Positions 23,997 through 36,512 of a stretch of 64,000 nt of DNA are shown here, piece by piece. The notes beneath the pieces were generated by a model, which saw only the letters and a list, made by a program, of their open reading frames with translations, ran no database searches and was not told the origin of the DNA. Position 1 is the stretch's first letter, and every line of letters starts with the position of its first letter. The stretch lies in contig JAACJP010000018.1 in assembly GCA_013368375.1 (NCBI GenBank), forward strand, positions 434,001 to 498,000. Direction: 5' to 3'. The stretch comes from Tricholomella constricta (taxonomy: Eukaryota > Basidiomycota > Agaricomycetes > Agaricales > Lyophyllaceae). The translations under genes were made by a program, and so were the position numbers.

Positions 23997-26900
23997 ATCG
24001 AGCGTCAGTGTACGTGAACTATTCACATCCTGATCACGGTAGATACCGACAAGGGAATTCCCTCGCTCATATAGAGAGCCCTTCAAACTGATGACGATGA
24101 ACTGGAACGCGTCGGACGCCTGTGCGCGGATGTAATTGGCAACTTTTGCGACATTCGTATTGTCGAGCGCAGCGTCTACTTCATCCAAGACGAAAAACGG
24201 CGCAGGCTGATAGCTGGAGATCATATGAATGATATATCCAAAGGATTTGAGGACAAAACTTACCTATGGATTGCAAATAGCAGAGCGAGAGCAGCCACGG
24301 TTTTCTCGCCGCCCGAGAGCTGTTCCATGTCTCGGAAACGTTTCATAGGCGGCATAGCGTGATACTTGATACCTCCCGCGTACGGTTCCTGAACATCGTT
24401 TACATGATGGTTTCGGCGAAGTCGGCCATGATACGCACCTCGCTATCTTCTAAACTAAGATATGCAACCCCTCCCATCGGCGAGGCTTTACCCTTTGTCA
24501 GGTCCTTATACACTTGATCAATGCGATCGGAGATATGATTATAAGCTTTGTTGAACAGTTCGCATCTGGGACTATTTGAGCCATGGGCGAAGATCAGATA
24601 GGGAGCTTTATCACCTTCGGCGCTTTACATCCTGGAAGTCATCTCGAGCGGTCTTCGAGTCCTTACGCGCTTTGTCGGCCTCCCTTTCCGTATCTGCCAG
24701 CTTGGCTTCTACGTCATCAAGCCTGTACTGTATCTCAGCCTCGCTATCTGGGAAACGAAAAGGAGACTACGGACCGTTCGATTGCTTTCAGATTAGGTGC
24801 CATGCGTTCGATCTCGGCATTCAGCCTGACAACCTCCTTGTCAAACTCGTCGACTGCACCGCTTTCACGCGTCTCTTCATCCAAACTCTCAAAGTCAACT
24901 TCAATACCGTAGTTCTCGACTTTCTTTGGTTGTTGCGTCCCATCCTCGTCGTCGACATCCATAGCAACTTCATCCCGAAGGTTCTATGGAACAATGTAAA
25001 TGATAAGGATAGTCGCACAGAGGAGATTCAGACCTCTTCCATAGGCACATTCTTCAGATTTCCTTCGAGCAGTGGAAGCTTGATTTCCTCCAAGCGGCAT
25101 TTACGATAGATCGAAGATCGCTCCAAAGCGAGCTTCTCAATTTCGTCGTTCTGTAGTCTGTTGTCACATCCAACGCCCTTAAAGAGGAGGACCAGAAAGG
25201 GCTTACACATGTGGCGATCTCCTTGAGAGCGAGATCCAAGACCTTCGACGCTTTTGTCGTAGTCTTCTTGACAGCTTCCACAGTCTTGGTCTTCTCTTCC
25301 AAAGTCTCCTGAATCTCTGCAAGTTCTTCCTTCAGGTCCTCAATCGCGGTCTCATACACCACAATCTCCTCCTTGAGTGTGTCCTTTTGGCTCTCGTGGT
25401 TCACAAGATTGGCCTGTTCAGTTGCGAGGACGGTTTCCAGGTGTGTCAGGCGCTCGCGCGCTGCCCTTAGGCCGTCTGCCTCGAACGCAGACCTGGAGTA
25501 GGTAAGTCAATAACACAGGCGTAGAAGTCCATGGAAGAAGGCCTTACTGATGGCCAAGTCGGGCAATCTGAGTTTCATATTGTAGCCTCGCCTTACTCTC
25601 TTCCTGGGCGACTTTCATTTGACGTTCCTCATACTCTCGGATATTTGCGACGCTGATCTTTCTGCAGAATGCTTCGAAAACCCTATCCTCGGCAGCGTTG
25701 ACAATCGCTGCCAATTCAGCAATTTCCTCGAGGCATGTAGCATGGCTTTTCTGGATCTATCTCGACCTTTGCGGTGAGTTTCATTGTCGCTTAAAAATGC
25801 CTGAGTGAAAATCCAAACCTTTTTCAGTTCCGGAGTGTTCTGTTTGATTTCCCTCTCAATGTGCTTGAGTTCGTCTTTCAGACCCGTGATGCGAAGTTTG
25901 CAGGCGCTCTGGGGACGCACAATCAATACTGCGTGGTCAATATCCAGGAGGCTCTGCTCACCAGATCGTCTCTCGCCACCGTGTTTGCTGACTCCAAGCG
26001 TGAGATTTCTGCCATCAAGTTCTCGTCCGTTGATCCTCTAGGCTTCTGTTTCGCCAGGTCACGCAGCTGTGCCTTGAGATGATCGCGGGCGCGCATGAGA
26101 CCTGTCAAGGAATTGAAACACCAGTAACTCTAGGTCAAATGTAAATGCGCACCCTGTACGTCCTTCTCGTCCCATTTCTTTCCAATACCATGTGTGCTGC
26201 GGCCACCAGTGATAAGTCCACTCTTGTGGATGACGGTTCCCTCCAAAGTAACAGCTGCACCAAAGTCTATGTTACCGAAAGCAAGCGGGAGAGACCGGAG
26301 ATATCCTACCTTTCACTTCCTGTCCTTTCTCGTAACGCACGTAGCGAGCAACCTCCATAGTATCGCAAACAAGGGCGTTCCCGCAAGCATGATGAATAGC
26401 TCGCTCAACGACACCCTCGCTCACGATGACGTCCACCGCCAGGCGGGCGCCCTTCGCAAATGACCGGAATTTGTCATTCACCGGCCTTACTTGGATCGTG
26501 TCGAGGGGAATGAACGTCGCTTGACCAGCACGTTGATTGCGCATGTACTTCAGGAGATAATTAATACAACACGAATGGAGATTGGAGCCACACACCTCAA
26601 TGCAATCGATCGCAGTCTTCTCCTCATCTACAACAATGGCATCGATATTCCTGCCAAGCACCACCGACATCGCTGTCTCGTACTTCCTCGCTATAGGTTT
26701 GCACAGATCAACAACGCGGCCACGGACACCTGTTCAAGCTGTTAGTTAGCTTCACAATAGTGCAATCCAGTTACAAACCTGGGAATATACGCTGCAGATT
26801 CGCAAGCGTCTCCTTGAGGCGCACCTCCCGCTCCGACTCGTTCCTGTCTACTCCAGCCTGCAGTAGCTGCTGATATACTCCCTGGAGTTTCTCGTCCGCC

Positions 26901-28790
26901 TCCTTCTCCAGTTTCCTACGGAAAGATCAGCTCACAGCACGCAAAAAATGAATATGTACGCACGAAATTCGCAACTTCTCGGATTGCTGGTTGTCTAGTT
27001 CCTGCTTTGTCCTTGTAAGATCGGCGTGCAGCGAGGTGATTCTCTCCTCCAGCTTTTTGCAATAGTCTATGAGTTGTGGTCAAAGCATGTCTGATGAATC
27101 TCACCTCTGCCTTCTTTTCCGTCTGCGCGTTCAACTCTTCGATGCGAGCATCGCGCTTCTCGCTGAGCCCTTTCCCCCGCTCCGTAAGCTGGGTGAGCGT
27201 CCGGCTGGCAGCCTTTTCGTCTCGAGTAAGCCTTTCCAGCGTTTGCCGTTCGTCAATGGCAAGGACGTTTGCAGACGCTTTTCTGTGAATAGAACGGTCA
27301 GTAGGGAAGCTGACACATAGCAAATAACCATTTACAAGTTACGATACTCCTCAAGGCTCTCCTCGCTAAGGGCCATGTTGTGCTGCGAGGCTTTTCGTTG
27401 CTCCTCTGGTGACACGGCATGTCAGTACTGTAAAGGAAAGTGGTATCCTTGGCGAACCCTGTGCCACATCTGCTGCTTTTCTCACACTCGCCAGTTCCTT
27501 CTCGAGGGAATCCACCCTCTCGCCCAATTTTTTCTCGTTCCTCGCCACCTCTTCTTTTGTTTTGGATGCGTTGTTGATCTTGCGAGTAATATGTGTGATC
27601 TGCGCCTCTACTGACACCAGGTCGGGTCGCTGTAAGTTGTGAGCCGATAAACCCAATGAACTTCACATGAAAGACTCACCTTACCATCCAATGCCTTTTC
27701 CGCCTTCTTGATGCTCTTCTCCTTTTGCATGACGGTCGACCGGACCTTAGCCTGCTCAGCGCGGGCAGCTTCAAGCGCCTTATCGTGCACACGTTGTTCC
27801 TCGCGGAGTCCGACCAGTTCCCTGTTCTTGCTGACGATATTTTGCGAGTTGCTCTCCATAGACTCTTCGATCTTGTATAGTTTGAACAGATGACGCTGGA
27901 GGATCAGATCATCCTGTAAAACGTTAGGCAAGCTCTTCGGTACAGAAAGGCAACTTACTCGTTCAGCACAGAGGCTTTCGAAGCGTTCAGCCTCCCCTTT
28001 CTGTTCCTTGTACTGTTTGATTTCACCGGCGATCCCACGGCGCTTCGTAAAGTTGAAAGTCGCGTTCTCGGTCGCGCGCTCCTGCGCCTCCTTTGCCTTT
28101 TCATACTCTCCGGCCAGCTCCAGGGACCCACTGATTTGATCTATAAGACGCGAGAGTTCGCGTGGTGACTGTGAGGCCACCGCCTCCACATCGCCCTGGA
28201 AGACGAGAAAATTCTTAGCCTTGACAAGGATGTTGTGGCCAACCAGTGCAGCGTTGTACGCGGAGTATGTGACGACTTTGTTGTTCAACTTGTATTCGGA
28301 TGCGCCCGTCGTAGATATTCTGAAGCAGGCTTAATATCCAAGATACTCAGATGGCTCGGACACTCACGTTCGCTGAAACTTCCATTCTTTGCCTTCGGCA
28401 TCCTTGTAGACCGCGAGGACCCATGCCTTTTTCGCCGTTCCTTCCCCCTCTTCCCCTCCCTCCTCATCGTCTTCATCTTCTGCAGCACGTGTTTCCGAGC
28501 CTTCTTCGATGTCCGCCTTTGCCAACCGCCTGCCACGATACACCAGGTCCTTCAATTGAGAACTTCTCAGCTGCGCGCTCTTCACTCCCAACACAAAGGA
28601 GATGGCGTCCATAAGATTTGACTTTCCAGCGCCATTTGGACCTATGACCGACGTGAAATTTCTAAACGGTCCTATAGTCTGATGTTCACTGTCGGTATGG
28701 ATGAGACCGCTTCATAGAATTAATACCTGCCTGATTTTGGACTTACCGATACGATTTAAAGTCGCAGACTTCAATTCTGACGAGAGGCAT
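23850..28790 (-). CDS. SMC1: cohesin subunit SMC1 (structural maintenance of chromosomes 1)
   Basis: An ABC-type ATPase of the cohesin ring, acting in the nucleus in sister-chromatid cohesion. The ATG at 28790 opens [15 protein letters not shown]; the next exon has Walker [20 protein letters not shown], then [13 protein letters not shown]. The first coiled coil follows ([20 protein letters not shown] and others), then the hinge at about 26.1-26.7 kb ([28 protein letters not shown] region), the second coiled coil, the ABC signature [19 protein letters not shown] at about 24.3 kb and Walker [14 protein letters not shown]. About 17 short introns interrupt it. The stop depends on the last splice. 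With the consensus donor at 23996 and acceptor at 23898 the protein ends SVYLYKSRE... at 23850; without splicing it ends at 23898. It is a single-copy essential gene lying between two inverted duplication arms. Confidence 0.95.
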
Positions 28791-28881
28791 GATTACTCTC
28801 GCTTTATCAGAGTTTGAGGCTCTGCTGCCGAGCTCTGCAACCGTTAGATGTGAGAGGAATGACAATGAACGCGCACCGGGA

Positions 28882-28887
28882 ACGCGT
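28882..28887. promoter_or_regulatory. MCB-like cell-cycle box upstream of SMC1
   Basis: The sequence ACGCGT, the MluI cell-cycle box core, lies 92-97 bp upstream of the SMC1 start codon, within a small inverted repeat (gggaac ... gttccc, 28878-28899). In yeasts MCB elements bound by MBF drive late-G1 expression of replication and cohesin genes. The site is seen; its use in this fungus is inferred. Confidence 0.5.
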
Positions 28888-28906
28888 CAAAAAGTTCCCA
28901 CACATG

Positions 28907-28926
28907 CACGTGTGAGATCTCACGTG
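28907..28926. promoter_or_regulatory. near-palindrome with two CACGTG E-boxes
   Basis: Two CACGTG sites (28907-28912 and 28921-28926) flank the palindromic core gagatctc. CACGTG is the usual site for bHLH proteins of the Cbf1 type. It lies about 120 bp upstream of SMC1 and 690 bp upstream of the divergent P450 gene. Confidence 0.45.
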
Positions 28927-29615
28927 CAAAATGACAATATAATCATTTATGATAATTTATTAAAATTTATGTACATATTTAATGTATGACCGTAAAAGGA
29001 ATTTTGGAATTTACCGCTGAGTGACCGACCCTGCCCGAACTTCGTTGCTTCACGCACGCTGTTCCGCTCTCCCCGGTCCTCGATCGTTCCTTGAAACTTG
29101 TGTTTTCATTGCTCGTTCAATGGACGCCTCAGCACTCTTGATGTACTCAGTGTATATCTCCTTGCACTGACGCGGCAATTACTTGACTCCAGGATTCAAT
29201 TCGCATCGACTGGGCCAAGACTGGGCGTCATCCTGTGTTAGGCTATATCTCCGCTGCCGAATATCGATCACTTGGATGATCTTGATTGAGTTCTCACTGA
29301 TTCTCCAGTCTTCGTGTTCTCCGCACCCTGAGAGGCATGGTTCTTTCCATGTAATGCGCTTATGTGATCGGGACCCGGTGGTGGACGGCACTCGCCTATC
29401 AGTCTCGTTGCCTCGCCTTGTGACGCCATGGCGCCATCTTCTTTTTCTCAAAAACAGCACCATGAGCACACCAGTATCTTCCGTCCAATGGGCGCTCAAT
29501 CAATTCGCCGATTATAAGAATGGCTGCCTTTGTCGTTTGATATTTGTTAAACACCACCCAACGAAATACCCCCTATATCGTTTTCTCTCCTGCGCATATT
29601 CGAGTTCAAGTCACC
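28927..29615. other. divergent promoter region of SMC1 and the P450 gene
   Basis: Holds an AT-rich stretch (about 28940-28985, with tttatgataatttattaaaa) and the P450 upstream region. A 192-codon open frame at 29183-29761 is not supported: it overlaps the P450 first exon in another frame and has no domain. Confidence 0.5.
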
Positions 29616-31615
29616 ATGTCAGCATCTTTCAACGAAACAGTCCTCGACTCCTGGGCCGCCTTCCAGCAGTCTCCCTTGGCTCTACCAGCTGCGACGGTAG
29701 GCGTCGGAATCCTTATGACCCTCGCCTATCCCACCCTGTTCTCGTCAAAGAAGAGCACTGACATCCGTGAACTCGGAGGGTTGTCCATCTTGACTGCATG
29801 GCCGTTCTTTAGCAGACGTCATGATTTCCTGAAGGAACACTTCGCAACGTCTGGCGAGAACATGTTCACGTTTAAGGTGCTACATGTGAGTCATGTTTCT
29901 CTGAGCTCTCTAACCCGTGGTTCACTGTTTATTCAAACACGCGACGTGTCTAGCACGCCGTCACTGCTATGAAAGGGGAGGAAGCGCGGAAGGCATTTTT
30001 CGATACCAAGAGCTTGAACTTTACTGAAGGATATAAAATCCTCATGGGCGCGGTGTGTTCTCTCGTCAAACATAACGGGAAAGCTTGGGCACTGAATATA
30101 CTTTTGTTAGGCTCCCAGACTGACTGATGTGGACAAATCAGCCCAACAGCCTGAGGAGGTCTCCTGGTTCAACAAACAGCTCTCCATCCTGATGAACAAG
30201 AAGAGGCTTTCTGATGGTGCAGCTGATATCATCCTGTCGCTCCTCCTATTACTAAACATATGCCAGTTATTCCTACACTCTTCGATGATGTGCAGGCTCG
30301 AATGGATGGATGGGGCAAGGAAGGCCGTATGGATCCATTCAAAGACATCTATGATGTACGTCTCGTGGTCTGTAGTTCATGGGCTTTTATTAACTCAGTA
30401 CTCCTATTTGATCAGCTCGTTTTCCAAATGACCGTACGCATGGCGACTTGTCGCGAGCTCGCGAGCGACATCGAAGAAATCAAGCGGCTCCAAGCTGACT
30501 ACTGGACCCTCGAGAAAAGCGCCACACCCACTGCGCTATTGCTCCCTTGGTTCCCATCGAAAGCCAAAAGGGACAAAGAGGCTGCCACCAAGGACCTCTT
30601 TATGAAGCTCTATGGTTATGTTGAGCTAAGAAGGGCCGCAGATGTTCCCAGTGCTGATGCCATCGACCTCTTGTTAGCGGAAGGACTCAGCACCGAACAC
30701 ATCGTCGGGGTACAGTGATTTCTCCCTTTTCCAGGCTTGACTAACGCTTGAACCATAGTTCATCCTCAATGTTATTTTCGCCGGAGTAGTCAACACGGGT
30801 ATCAACTGTGAGGGCCCACTACAACTCCTTGCTATAACTCAATTGACCTCAAATCACAGCATGCTGGGCTCTCCTTTTCCTCTCCTACAACAAGGAATGG
30901 AAAGAGAAAGTCACCGCCGAGGTCAACGCCCTCGTCGAGACGCACACTAACAGCACATCCGATGAACCGCTCCACAAACGCCTTGCCGCCATCCCCATCT
31001 CGGTCTGGGAAGACGAAATGCCAGTCATGGATACCGTCATCCGCGAAACGATCCGTCTCGTCGTCAACGGTGCTGCCCTCCGTCGTAACCTTGATGACGA
31101 CCTGCACGTCTCTTCGAAGATCATTCCCAAGGGCAACTTCGTCGCGTACCAGGTTTCGGACGCCCACTTCAACCCTGATATCTACACCAACCCGATGGAG
31201 TTTGATCCGCGTCGCTTTGGCCCGGGAAGGGAGGAGGACAAGAAGCAGACGTTTGCATATTTGGGATGGGGCGCAGGTAAGGAAAAGGAACTGGCTCTGC
31301 ATCGCATGTGAGGAATTGACATGATCCTTATCTGCACATCAGGACGCCATCCGTGTACAGGTATGAAGGTCGCCAAGCTGGAGATCAAGATTATTGTGGC
31401 GCTGTTCCTTGCTGGGTATGAGTACGATGTTGTCGACAGCGCAGGCAACTTCCCCAAGAGTCTCCCGAAACCGGACTACAACGATATTCAACAGGTGCGT
31501 TGGTATTTTCGCTCTCCCGCTTTCTGGATGACTCAAGGCTTTTCCTTCTTTCGACCTGCAGGCGCGCCCCGTCGGAGACCCGTGTTTCATCCAGTTCAAG
31601 CGCGTGGTGGAGTAA
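29616..31615 (+). CDS. cytochrome P450 monooxygenase
   Basis: Nine exons joined by eye (29616-29885, 29954-30052, 30111-30216, 30267-30355, 30416-30709, 30759-30807, 30860-31276, 31343-31494, 31562-31615) give 509 aa. The N-terminus has a membrane anchor around residues 20-40 (LPAATVGVGILMTLAYPTLF). The I-helix motif is FAGVVNTGIN, the K-helix ExxR is VIRETIRLVV, the PERF-like region is FDPRRFGPGR, and the heme loop YLGWGAGRHPCTGMKVAK, with its cysteine ligand, is restored only when the intron at 31277-31342 is removed. It should be an ER-bound oxidase. Substrate and CYP family cannot be read from this. Decayed pieces of the same gene occur at 35.6 and 57.3 kb, showing that it was once part of the duplicated unit. 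Confidence 0.92.
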
Positions 31616-32460
31616 CTTTGGGCTACGGACGACTATGCCGATATGTTCATACCATGGAGATAGTTTATTGCAAGATAATAATCGTACAGTCTTGGGTTTA
31701 CTTAGCAAGGGCATTTAACAACGCGTGAACGGTATGATCGGAGCGTGAATGGGAATCGGATTTGCCCTGCCTCTCCAGCTTTTATCGTTCCAGACGCGCG
31801 ACTCCGGAGTTCAAGTATTCAATGAGTGATTCTAGTTACGAATAACTCTGACGGCAGCATATTGCCAGTATAATGCATCATTATCTGAACCCTGTCACGT
31901 ATACGGCCGTGGCTATCTGTATTCCTTCCACTTGGCTGGGTGCAGCGCCGTGTTCGCTGCCGGGTGCGATAGTTTCTGCCACCTATATAAATCAAAGTTC
32001 AGGTTGATTTGCAACCTTTCTAGACGCCATAGGGACCAGCAGCGGATTCAGAGCGTCCCATTGACAATTTCAATCGGGACTCGGATTCGTCTAGTCTCGG
32101 TACCAGACTCCAAAAAAACGATTTTGAAGACAATCGTTCAAATCTATATGGAGATTCGTCTTCCTCTGGTCGCGTTCTCGACCCCATCCAGCGCGACTTT
32201 TGCGTTCTCCTTCGTTCTCCTTCGTGAAACCTCTTTTGTCTATTGAAACTTGACAGCAGCCTTCTCGGTACCTTGTTGTCGGTTGATCTCATATTCTTGG
32301 GACTCGTTATTGTTCATGGCGAGTTGCCGACCTCCGTCCTTATTGTTGGATTCTTAACTAATCTATGTCATTGCTGTGAAACGTTGTTACTTAAAGCTAA
32401 CGTCTTGTGAGGCCTTACAGATCAACACGAGTACCACCCACCAAAATCGCCCTCGTTCGT

Positions 32461-33453
32461 ATGATGACTTCTTTACATGCTGGATTTCTACCTCCTTTTC
32501 CCTACCCACCGAGTCTCAACGACGTGATTGGGATGCTCTTCGGCTCGTTTCTGACCATATCAACGTGGTCGATCGCCTGCTATATCGTTTCAAGATTCAA
32601 GGGACTCTCGAATCCACCAAACGTCGAAATTATGGGCGGGATACGCTGCTTTTCCATCAAACTCGGCGAGAACGCAGCATTCACCGACGACACCCCCGAA
32701 CAACAGATCCAGCTCCTGTCTGAGCAGACCAGACTGAAGGATCCGGCGCTTGCATATTCCAACGAATTCATAATCGTTGGAGAATTGGATACAGGGGATT
32801 GGTCTACCGCGGAAGGGTTTTGGGCCCTGGGACAGTACTTGGGCACGCTAGGCCAAGAAATCCCCTTCAGACAGTGGAAGGACCTCACGATTCGCCTTCC
32901 CAACGAGGAGCTGCCCTATGCGTGGTATTCCTATCGAATCCCGACACGCCAACTCCGAAACTTACGCACTCTGAATTGGAGCGGTCATTACCAGCAACTC
33001 GTATCTTCATGGCTTCCATTTTCGCCATCCCTCCTGCGATCCCTTACAAAACTCGTCATCACTTGTGATATATCGCTTGAGGATTGCTCCCGCCTACTCC
33101 GCCACTGTGAAAAAGTCGAGGAATTTGAGCTCCATACAATTCGAGCGTCCATTTCCAAATCCGTGCTGCCAGAGCCACGAACTGAAAGCATGCTGGAGCA
33201 TCTCAAGTCCTTGACTCTAGCCTCCTATCAGGACATCACTCCACTTCTGCAAGGATTCCAGTTCACGTCCCTTCGCCAAATCAATCTTGATCTATTCTAT
33301 GAAGTGGATTTCGAGCCCATGAAACTTCCATGGAACCGTCTTACGAATGTTACACTGCGAGGCCAGATATTGGATGACCAGTCGCGTTGGGTCCTAAGGA
33401 ATTGTGGGCACGAAACACAACATCTACATACATATTACGAGGAGCTAGATTAG
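32461..33453 (+). CDS. gene X, copy X2: membrane-anchored LRR-like protein
   Basis: 330 aa from the ATG at 32461 (or 328 from 32464). It has the same plan as X1: proline-rich start, one hydrophobic segment, LRR-like C-terminus. The 55-bp stretch that lies between two ATG triplets in X1 and X3, and holds the possible 5' UTR intron, is missing here, so the start reads ATGATG. The sequence matches X3 at all but about four of the first 270 residues, then differs at many of the last 55. It is convergent with F-box B2, ends 65 bp apart. Confidence 0.85.
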   Translation: MMTSLHAGFLPPFPYPPSLNDVIGMLFGSFLTISTWSIACYIVSRFKGLSNPPNVEIMGGIRCFSIKLGENAAFTDDTPEQQIQLLSEQTRLKDPALAYSNEFIIVGELDTGDWSTAEGFWALGQYLGTLGQEIPFRQWKDLTIRLPNEELPYAWYSYRIPTRQLRNLRTLNWSGHYQQLVSSWLPFSPSLLRSLTKLVITCDISLEDCSRLLRHCEKVEEFELHTIRASISKSVLPEPRTESMLEHLKSLTLASYQDITPLLQGFQFTSLRQINLDLFYEVDFEPMKLPWNRLTNVTLRGQILDDQSRWVLRNCGHETQHLHTYYEELD

Positions 33454-33518
33454 TTCCGATCTCTTGTCTGTATCCTGCGGAGATGGATTAAATCAGTTTT
33501 TGTGATACCAAGATGTTA

Positions 33519-34960
33519 TTATACATCTCGAAGTATTGATACGGAATCCAGCTTCTGCCTACGGGAGTGAATCATATGGGCTAGTGTGTCGGGAGATGCG
33601 GTGCTACGCTCGATTTCGAGTTCTTTGAGCCTCGGTAGGATGGAGTCGGTAGCTAAGAACTGTGCGAGCTTTTCCGTTGATCGAGATATCACGCTGAGCC
33701 CAATAAGGCATGACATCCATGGTGATTGGAGGATATCAATAAGATTATCCTCGCCACTGAAGTCCTTGAAAGAGAATTTATGAAGACGACACTGCGATCT
33801 CTCAAGCAGTTCCGTAAAGACGGAGGGGTCCGGGGGAACCGATGGCGAAAAAGGTAAACGTAGATCAATGCTGCATGATAGCAGTGATGGAAGAGAAAGT
33901 CGTTGGAAGAGAAAGTCGGGCGAATAATCCATGATTATGGAAAGCCTGCGGAGCTGGGGAAGTACCACTTGGGTTTGTGAATGTCGGTATGTCTCAGTCG
34001 CACTCCAGTCATCATCGGGATAGATAAAAGAAGCGACACGAGTAAATTTAAAGTCAAGTTCCACAAGGTTTTGACATAAGGGCAGGATATCGAGGAGCGA
34101 GTCAGTCAGCATCGTGACCTCAACGCGCGTGAGCCTTGCCCAGGGAATGCTTTGGAACCTGTGATGGAGGAATTCGACGTCCCATTTTGCTTGGGAGAAA
34201 GATGGGGCCTTGTAGATGGCCCCCCACATTTTGTCCAGCAATGTGAAGTCGTCAAAAAAAAGTTTGGGGCGTGGATGGCTGATTATTTTAGCGCATTCCA
34301 GAAGTTTAAGCCCGTCGGCCGGAAGATCGGCCAGGATAAAGGGAATTTTGACCGCAAAGCGAAAATCAATCGCCTTCCAGCGATGGGCATGTGAGATCAA
34401 CAAGGCCAGAATCTCCGTAGCCATCGCGTTTTGTTGGGGCCACCAATCATCCACGTTGTGACTCCAGCTTGGCTCCCCCAAAACGATAGTGAGAGGGCAG
34501 GCAGCTGAGCGCTCCAGCCAGGTTCGTAAGAGAGGGATGTGTCCCCTCATATTGTCGCACCATATGCTCATTGACGACCAAAGCATGGGGGTCGAGAGCG
34601 CAACATATCGCCATTTTCTGCAAACCTTAGCCAAGTCCATCGGGTCAGATAAGTGCGAGGGAGAGAACGACAAGGGCACCGGGCCCCAGCGCTCCGAGAT
34701 TGGAGGCTGCCAGCCGGGGACGTCGTAGTGCCGAAGTGTGAAGAAGAATATATGTGTGAGAAGTTCAACGGGAATCCGGTTGATTGGGGGAGTGGCCCAT
34801 GCGGCGTGACGAGGTATAAAGTCTGTAATGAGCGACGGGAACGGTATGAAATTCTCGAGCGGGAACTTCGTTAGGAAAAGGTGATTCGTCTATGTACGAT
34901 TAGCGAGCGACTCGAATTTGAATCGAAAGCGGGACATACGATGTCGGAGGCAATGATCAT
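33519..34960 (-). CDS. F-box/LRR-like protein, copy B2 (shortened C-terminus)
   Basis: Exon 1 is 34940-34960 (MIIASDI) and exon 2 is 33519-34889, giving 463 aa. The F-box and LRR-like parts match B1 and B3. A short gap removes several residues in SLTRTGTTDS-like sequence (here FLATDS), and a TAA directly after LLRDV/ILRDV removes the conserved last ~9 residues, KITRWYHKH in B1. Otherwise intact and probably functional. The role is presumed SCF substrate choice. Confidence 0.87.
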
Positions 34961-35624
34961 TATAATTGGGTGATTCGAGGATTCAGATAATGAAGAGATA
35001 AATGCTAGCCATCCGAAATCGACGAGTCGATGATTATATGCCAGAGCATTCTAATATGGTTGTCAAGGAGAGCGTCCATCAGTTACCCTTTGGAATGAGA
35101 ATCGTTGTACTTGTTCTAAGAGCGGAAACTGTCAGAGACATTCAACTCGTAACGTTACCTGTCCTGCTGCAGTCGCGACAAGGTCAAGCCCTAACCGGGC
35201 AGAAGGGATGTTTGGCTAGTCTCTCCTAGACAGACACCATCAGTCGTTCCTCCGTTCTGTAATGTTTGGCCCTGAGTTGGCTGCAACATCCGATGCAAAT
35301 GCAACGCATGTTCCCGTTATCGTTTGTCACTCAGCACTTCAACTTGCCATTGGCAAACAAAATGCTCATGCAGTAAACCCGAAACATATTCGGACCTCAT
35401 ACTGTTCTGAAAGCGATGCAGACTGACAATCAGTCTTATTGATTCTGCGCTCTGAACTTGTCACTCGGGGCTACTATCGAACACCGTGTACTTCTCACTG
35501 CAATCCAAGCTTGCTCTTTTTGGAACAATGACATTACATGCTCTTCAAGCCGCCAAGGCATCCACGAGACAGCAAGCAACTGCTAATCTCGTCTAGCGTG
35601 TATTTTCTTTGCTTGTTGCTCCTA
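34961..35624. other. upstream region of F-box B2 and decayed sequence
   Basis: Non-coding leader that matches the region upstream of B3 (56685-57295) almost base for base. A small insertion (about 35216-35262) is absent in copy 3. No gene seen. Confidence 0.6.
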
Positions 35625-35750
35625 TCGAAAGCCAAAAATTACAAGGAAACCGCTTTCTTTATGACTAGTATATGGCTTCGTCGATCGAAGAAGGCCGCAG
35701 ACGTTCTCTGATACCAGCGGAAGGATAGCACCAAATACATCGCGGGAGTC
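35625..35750 (+). pseudogene. decayed P450 exon fragment
   Basis: The order tcgaaagccaaaa, ctctttatga or tctttatgac, gaaggccgcaga, gcggaagga, then caccraayacatcg matches the fifth exon of the intact P450 gene (30558-30709) with many substitutions and small gaps. It is far too broken to code. Copy 3 keeps only a shorter piece at 57297-57340. Confidence 0.7.
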
Positions 35751-35869
35751 AGATTTGCATTGTCTGTCCAGCTTTTCCGTCTCAGCCCGGTCCAGTGACG
35801 GAACACCCGATTCTTGCGTTCTCCTTCATGAAGGAGATATCTGTTCATCTATTACAGCAGCCTTCTCGC

Positions 35870-36512
35870 AGCCTTGTCAGTTGATTTCATATCTGTCCCG
35901 TCGAAATTATTCCAGCTCAGAATTTATCAGGACAGGTTGCCGACCTGATCCTCTTTGCTGTATTCCTCGAATGATCAATGTCGTTGTAAAAAATCGCTAT
36001 TTAAAGCCTTCGTCCGGTGAGGCTTTGGCAATGTCCCTTCTGTGATCCTTTCCGACACTCGTCATCACTTGTGATATTACACATGAGGATTAATTACTCC
36101 CGCCTCTATCGCCGAGAAGTCCAGGTTTTTGAGTTGCACAAGAAAATTACCAGACAAGGATCATTTCAAGAGCCCGGACAACGTCACATCTGTCCTGACT
36201 CGTCTTTTTATACCCTCGGAGGACCAGACATTGCCGGTCTGTGCTTATGCACTCTCACATCTTTCGAAGACATCAGCCCACTTCTGCAGCCGTTCGACTT
36301 CCCCTTCGCGATACAAAGCCAACCTTCGAGAGCTTCGTGTTTATTGGAAAAAACTCGAAATTGTCGTGCTACGAGGCGAGATTTCCGAACATGATTCAGA
36401 TTTCGTAGGTGGGAAGTATAATCCTCATCCAAAGGCTAACAAGTACTATATACTCGTTGTCTGCACAACAATTAAATGTCTATCAACATCCCCTGTTGTC
36501 CCAAGATCCTGA
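35870..36512 (+). pseudogene. X' pseudogene of copy 2
   Basis: The first 150 bp resemble the upstream region of X2 (gttgatttcatat, gttgccgacct, cgctatttaaagc). The coding match starts at about 36040 and corresponds to the C-terminal half of X only (CSRLL-like, SFEDISPLLQPFDF, IVVLRGEIS), scattered over several frames. The N-terminal half, including the membrane segment, is deleted. The 3' end overlaps the end of F-box A2 on the other strand. Confidence 0.75.

Noticed and set aside
29183..29761. 192-aa plus-strand open frame before the P450 gene
   Set aside because: It overlaps the first P450 exon in another frame, and the P450 frame has anchor and exon support.
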